Source: Paenibacillus periandrae
GTDB lineage: Bacteria; Bacillota; Bacilli; Paenibacillales; NBRC-103111
NCBI RefSeq assembly: GCF_022458865.1
Contig: NZ_JAJNMU010000035.1
Coordinates: forward strand, 1-64,000
Reading direction: 5' to 3'
Length of the DNA: 64,000 nt
A program made the translations under genes and the position numbers. Each line of letters opens with the position of its first letter. Position 1 is the stretch's first letter. Positions 61,669 to 64,000 of this stretch are shown here, piece by piece. A model generated the notes under the pieces. The model worked only from the letters and a program-made list of their open reading frames with translations, was not told the origin of the DNA and made no database searches.

Positions 61669-62685
61669 TTGAACGTTCTACTATTAGGTGGAACCGGTGT
61701 GATTAGCAGACAAATTGTATCGCAGCTGCTGCTCGCTGGTCATGAAGTCGTTATATTTAATCGGGGCTCCCGAACGCTGCCATTTGCCGGTGACGTCGAA
61801 TGGATAACCGGTGATAAATCAGATGCCCAACGCTTTGAGGCATCCATGAGCAAGCGTACGTTCGATGTCGTGATCGATATGATCAGCTTTAATGAAGCTG
61901 ACGCCCGTTCAACGGTTAACACCTTTAACCATCGTGCCGGACAGCTTATCATGTGTTCCAGCATAGCTGCGTACAAACGGCCCTACAAGACCAATCCGAT
62001 TAAAGAGGAGGCCGAGGAGCTTTTCGATAACCCGGAGTTTTCCTATGCATACGAAAAGGCAGAAATGGAGCGGTATTTGCAGCGTATCGCCGGAGAGACT
62101 CAGCTTCCGATCACAATTATCCGGCCATCATTGACTTACGGAATCGGGGGCAGTAATCTGGGTGTGCTGAGACAAAATTACAACATTGTTCAGCGAATTC
62201 GCGCTGGCAAACCGCTTGTGATGTTCGGAGATGGAACAACGCCGTGGGCTTTTACCTTTGCCCCAGATTTGGCCAAAGCCTTTGTTGGCGCTGTTGGAAA
62301 TACACGGACCTACAACAAGGCTTATCATGCCACTCATGAGGATGTACACATCTGGAACGATTTGTATGTGGAATTCGGCAGCATTATCGGGATCGAGCCG
62401 CAAATCGTCCATATCCCCTCAGAGCTTTTGGCAAAAGCGAACCCTGGTTTGTTTGCCCATCTAGTCTTCGAGAAAAGCTATTCCGGGCTATTCGACAATT
62501 CTCTTATTAAATCAGATATTCCCGGCTTCGAAGCTACCATATCGTTAAACGAAGGTCTTTGCATGATGCTCGACTGGTATGAGAGCGAAGCCAGCACCGT
62601 AGATGCGGATAAGGACCTGCTGGAGGATCGATTGACGGATATCTATTTCGAGTGGAGCAGACAGATGGAGGCTTTTCAGGTTTAG
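61669..62685 (+). CDS. NAD-dependent epimerase/dehydratase-family protein
   Basis: This 338-residue extended SDR has the N-terminal cofactor motif LLGGTGVIS and a downstream Tyr/Lys pair in FSYAYEKAEME, with IRPSLTYGIGG following. The family includes NAD-dependent epimerases, dehydratases and reductases for sugar or isoflavone-like substrates. TTG 61669 is chosen because AAGGTGAT is upstream and the cofactor motif then starts near residue 5. A terminator follows at 62717. Confidence 0.87.
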   Translation: MNVLLLGGTGVISRQIVSQLLLAGHEVVIFNRGSRTLPFAGDVEWITGDKSDAQRFEASMSKRTFDVVIDMISFNEADARSTVNTFNHRAGQLIMCSSIAAYKRPYKTNPIKEEAEELFDNPEFSYAYEKAEMERYLQRIAGETQLPITIIRPSLTYGIGGSNLGVLRQNYNIVQRIRAGKPLVMFGDGTTPWAFTFAPDLAKAFVGAVGNTRTYNKAYHATHEDVHIWNDLYVEFGSIIGIEPQIVHIPSELLAKANPGLFAHLVFEKSYSGLFDNSLIKSDIPGFEATISLNEGLCMMLDWYESEASTVDADKDLLEDRLTDIYFEWSRQMEAFQV

Positions 62686-62716
62686 TACAATAGCTTCCTG
62701 ACTTGCCAAGATAACT

Positions 62717-62748
62717 AAAAATGACCATCGCATAGGATGGTCATTTTT
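62717..62748. terminator. Bidirectional terminator between convergent genes
   Basis: AAAAATGACCATC pairs perfectly with GATGGTCATTTTT around six bases, with T runs on both strands. It serves the epimerase-like gene and the bPH2 gene. Confidence 0.9.
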
Positions 62749-62784
62749 CATGGGAGCATAGACAGTGGGACGCAAGTCGCTGCT

Positions 62785-64000
62785 TCACTTACGATTCGGA
62801 CGATACCACTTCATAATGGCAGAACACTTCGATACGGGTAAACCATACAGTTCAAACTGAGCGCCTGCCAGTCGGGAAGCAACGGAGATGCCGATTGTCG
62901 CCAGCCCCCAACGCCGTTCCAAAGGTCCCCGTTCCATCCGGCATGATTGAATTCGGTTACGCGGTACCCTGACAGTGGTTAACGCAAGCCGACGCATGCG
63001 AAGCACAAGCATGTCGTTGGTCAGCATACTTCCTGCATCCTTAAAGCTCCTATAACCAATAAGAGCTGACCCCAAGCCAAGTACTAACCCAAGCCATCCC
63101 CAATTTGTAAACCATACCGTCACCCCAGTCACTATAGCAAAAATAACCGTCCACGGCAGGACATAACTTCTCCATGCCTTGTTGGGAAGCGCTTCGAAGG
63201 CTTGTGACGACTGCATAGTGAAGCTTGGTGCCATTTGCTGCAAAAACCTTTCAATTTCAGTGCGCCGCAGCAGCGGGAACAGCAAGGTCGTCTCCCCTTT
63301 ATCATTACCGTTTCCAACGCTTTCTACATGAATAGCTGCAAACCCGAACGGCTGCCACAGAAGATCCTCCACGATACGAATCGCCTGAATTCGGGCAAGG
63401 GGCAGCGTGACCTGCCTTCGCTCCAAAAGTCCCCGCGAGATAACCAGTTCATCTCCCGAACGAATAATCGTAAAATTAGCAAACTTAATAATTGACAAAC
63501 ATACTCCCAATATCCAGGCAATCAACAAACCAGCCGCGACGATCAACGGGATAGCCGCAAATTCAAACAGATCAACAACCATTTGAAACACCTTCAAGTG
63601 AGGAAAAATCTCGTCCACTTTGGACATCAGGGCAAGAACTAACGCAATCGCGAGTCCCATACTGCCTGAGCTCATCCCGGCAATAAACAAGCTGCCCAGA
63701 GAGCTCTTGTACATAGGCTTCTGCGCATCCACTACTGGCTTCGTCGGCTCTAGATTCCCACCCTGGCCTGCCTCTGGACTGTTGGACTCAGCAATGCCTG
63801 CATCCTGAGCATCAGTCTTGTGTGCACGCAGCTGCTCCCTCAGATGATGAGCCTCCTTGCGCGTTACCGCGGAGAATACGACTTCAGGTTTATTGCCTCC
63901 AGCAGTCTGCACCTGAACCCGGGTAACCCGGAATATGCGATGCAGCAGCCCTTCCGTCAAATCAATCGTCTGAATACGTTCAATCGGAATGAACTGTCGC
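62785..64000 (-). CDS. Bacterial PH-domain (bPH2, YdbT-like) membrane protein, 5' end outside the window
   Basis: The frame runs off the right edge of the window, so the N-terminus is missing; about 405 codons are visible. Two bPH2 repeats are clear: the first includes IPIERIQTIDLTEGLLHRIF and continues RVTRVQVQTAGGNKP (partly beyond 63960), and the last includes VPRNRIQSCRMERGPLERR and LATIGISVASRLAGAQFE. Between them lie four hydrophobic segments. These traits match YdbT, a membrane protein of unknown role usually encoded with YdbS. A TTG at 63960 is internal, not the start. Confidence 0.88.
   Translation of the reverse strand, partial: RQFIPIERIQTIDLTEGLLHRIFRVTRVQVQTAGGNKPEVVFSAVTRKEAHHLREQLRAHKTDAQDAGIAESNSPEAGQGGNLEPTKPVVDAQKPMYKSSLGSLFIAGMSSGSMGLAIALVLALMSKVDEIFPHLKVFQMVVDLFEFAAIPLIVAAGLLIAWILGVCLSIIKFANFTIIRSGDELVISRGLLERRQVTLPLARIQAIRIVEDLLWQPFGFAAIHVESVGNGNDKGETTLLFPLLRRTEIERFLQQMAPSFTMQSSQAFEALPNKAWRSYVLPWTVIFAIVTGVTVWFTNWGWLGLVLGLGSALIGYRSFKDAGSMLTNDMLVLRMRRLALTTVRVPRNRIQSCRMERGPLERRWGLATIGISVASRLAGAQFELYGLPVSKCSAIMKWYRPNRK

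Noticed and set aside
1..64000. Search for insertion sequences, prophage genes, integrases and tRNA genes
   Set aside because: No transposase, integrase, phage structural or tRNA-like sequence was found by reading both strands.

Overview
The window looks like chromosomal DNA of a spore-forming, low-to-middle GC Firmicute of the Paenibacillaceae, most likely Paenibacillus. The reasons are strong AGGAGG-type ribosome binding sites, frequent TTG starts, a CotF-type spore coat protein, and several copies of the carbohydrate importer plus YesM/YesN sensor arrangement typical of Paenibacillus. No prophage, insertion sequence, CRISPR array or tRNA was seen.

Layout. 1-660 holds the 5' end of a 16S rRNA gene (minus strand) and its leader with tandem promoters. 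700-4800 is a small amino-acid cluster (DUF1989, LysE exporter, YqcI/YcgG, APC permease) resembling the ycgF-ycgI neighbourhood of Bacillus subtilis. 4867-9800 carries a coat protein, a lipoprotein, a 48-aa protein, an MreB paralogue, a secreted protein and a HEAT-repeat protein. 9809-11502 holds a 58-aa DUF3934-type protein and a MarR/NmrA-type pair with two identical operators. 11659-20595 is a sugar import and oxidation operon (two permeases, lipoprotein, two Gfo/Idh/MocA dehydrogenases, a TIM-barrel isomerase) with a divergent membrane AraC regulator. 20724-22877 is a PAS-GGDEF-EAL protein. 23153-31177 is a xylose-type importer (XylF, XylG, XylH) preceded by its own membrane sugar sensor, histidine kinase and response regulator. 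31365-36281 is a mixed set of single genes. 36596-41663 is a Ugp-like glycerol-phosphate importer with a phosphodiesterase and a divergent LysR regulator. 41712-52585 is a second polysaccharide-utilisation locus with YesM/YesN, an oligosaccharide importer, a glycan-active enzyme candidate and a broken GH88/GH105 gene. 52740-64000 holds small unknown genes, a MerR/AHSA1 operon, an XRE regulator, a flippase, a DEAD-box helicase, an L,D-transpeptidase, an epimerase-like protein and the start of a bPH2-domain gene.

Working together. Three importers (11.6-18 kb, 36.6-40.5 kb, 41.7-47.2 kb) lack an ATPase gene, as is usual where a shared MsmX-type ATPase serves many transporters; the xylose importer has its own. 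Each carbohydrate locus sits beside a dedicated regulator of a different class: membrane AraC, three-component sensor, LysR, and YesM/YesN.

The most interesting non-coding signals are the paired MarR operators, a 171-bp long-hairpin element at 55648-55818, a 22-bp tandem repeat upstream of the flippase, a leader peptide coupled to the TauE gene, stacked catabolite-repression and activator-like sites before the second importer, and a MerR-style 19-bp-spacer promoter. Several N-termini (near 717, 33142 and 48918) do not fit a simple ATG gene.
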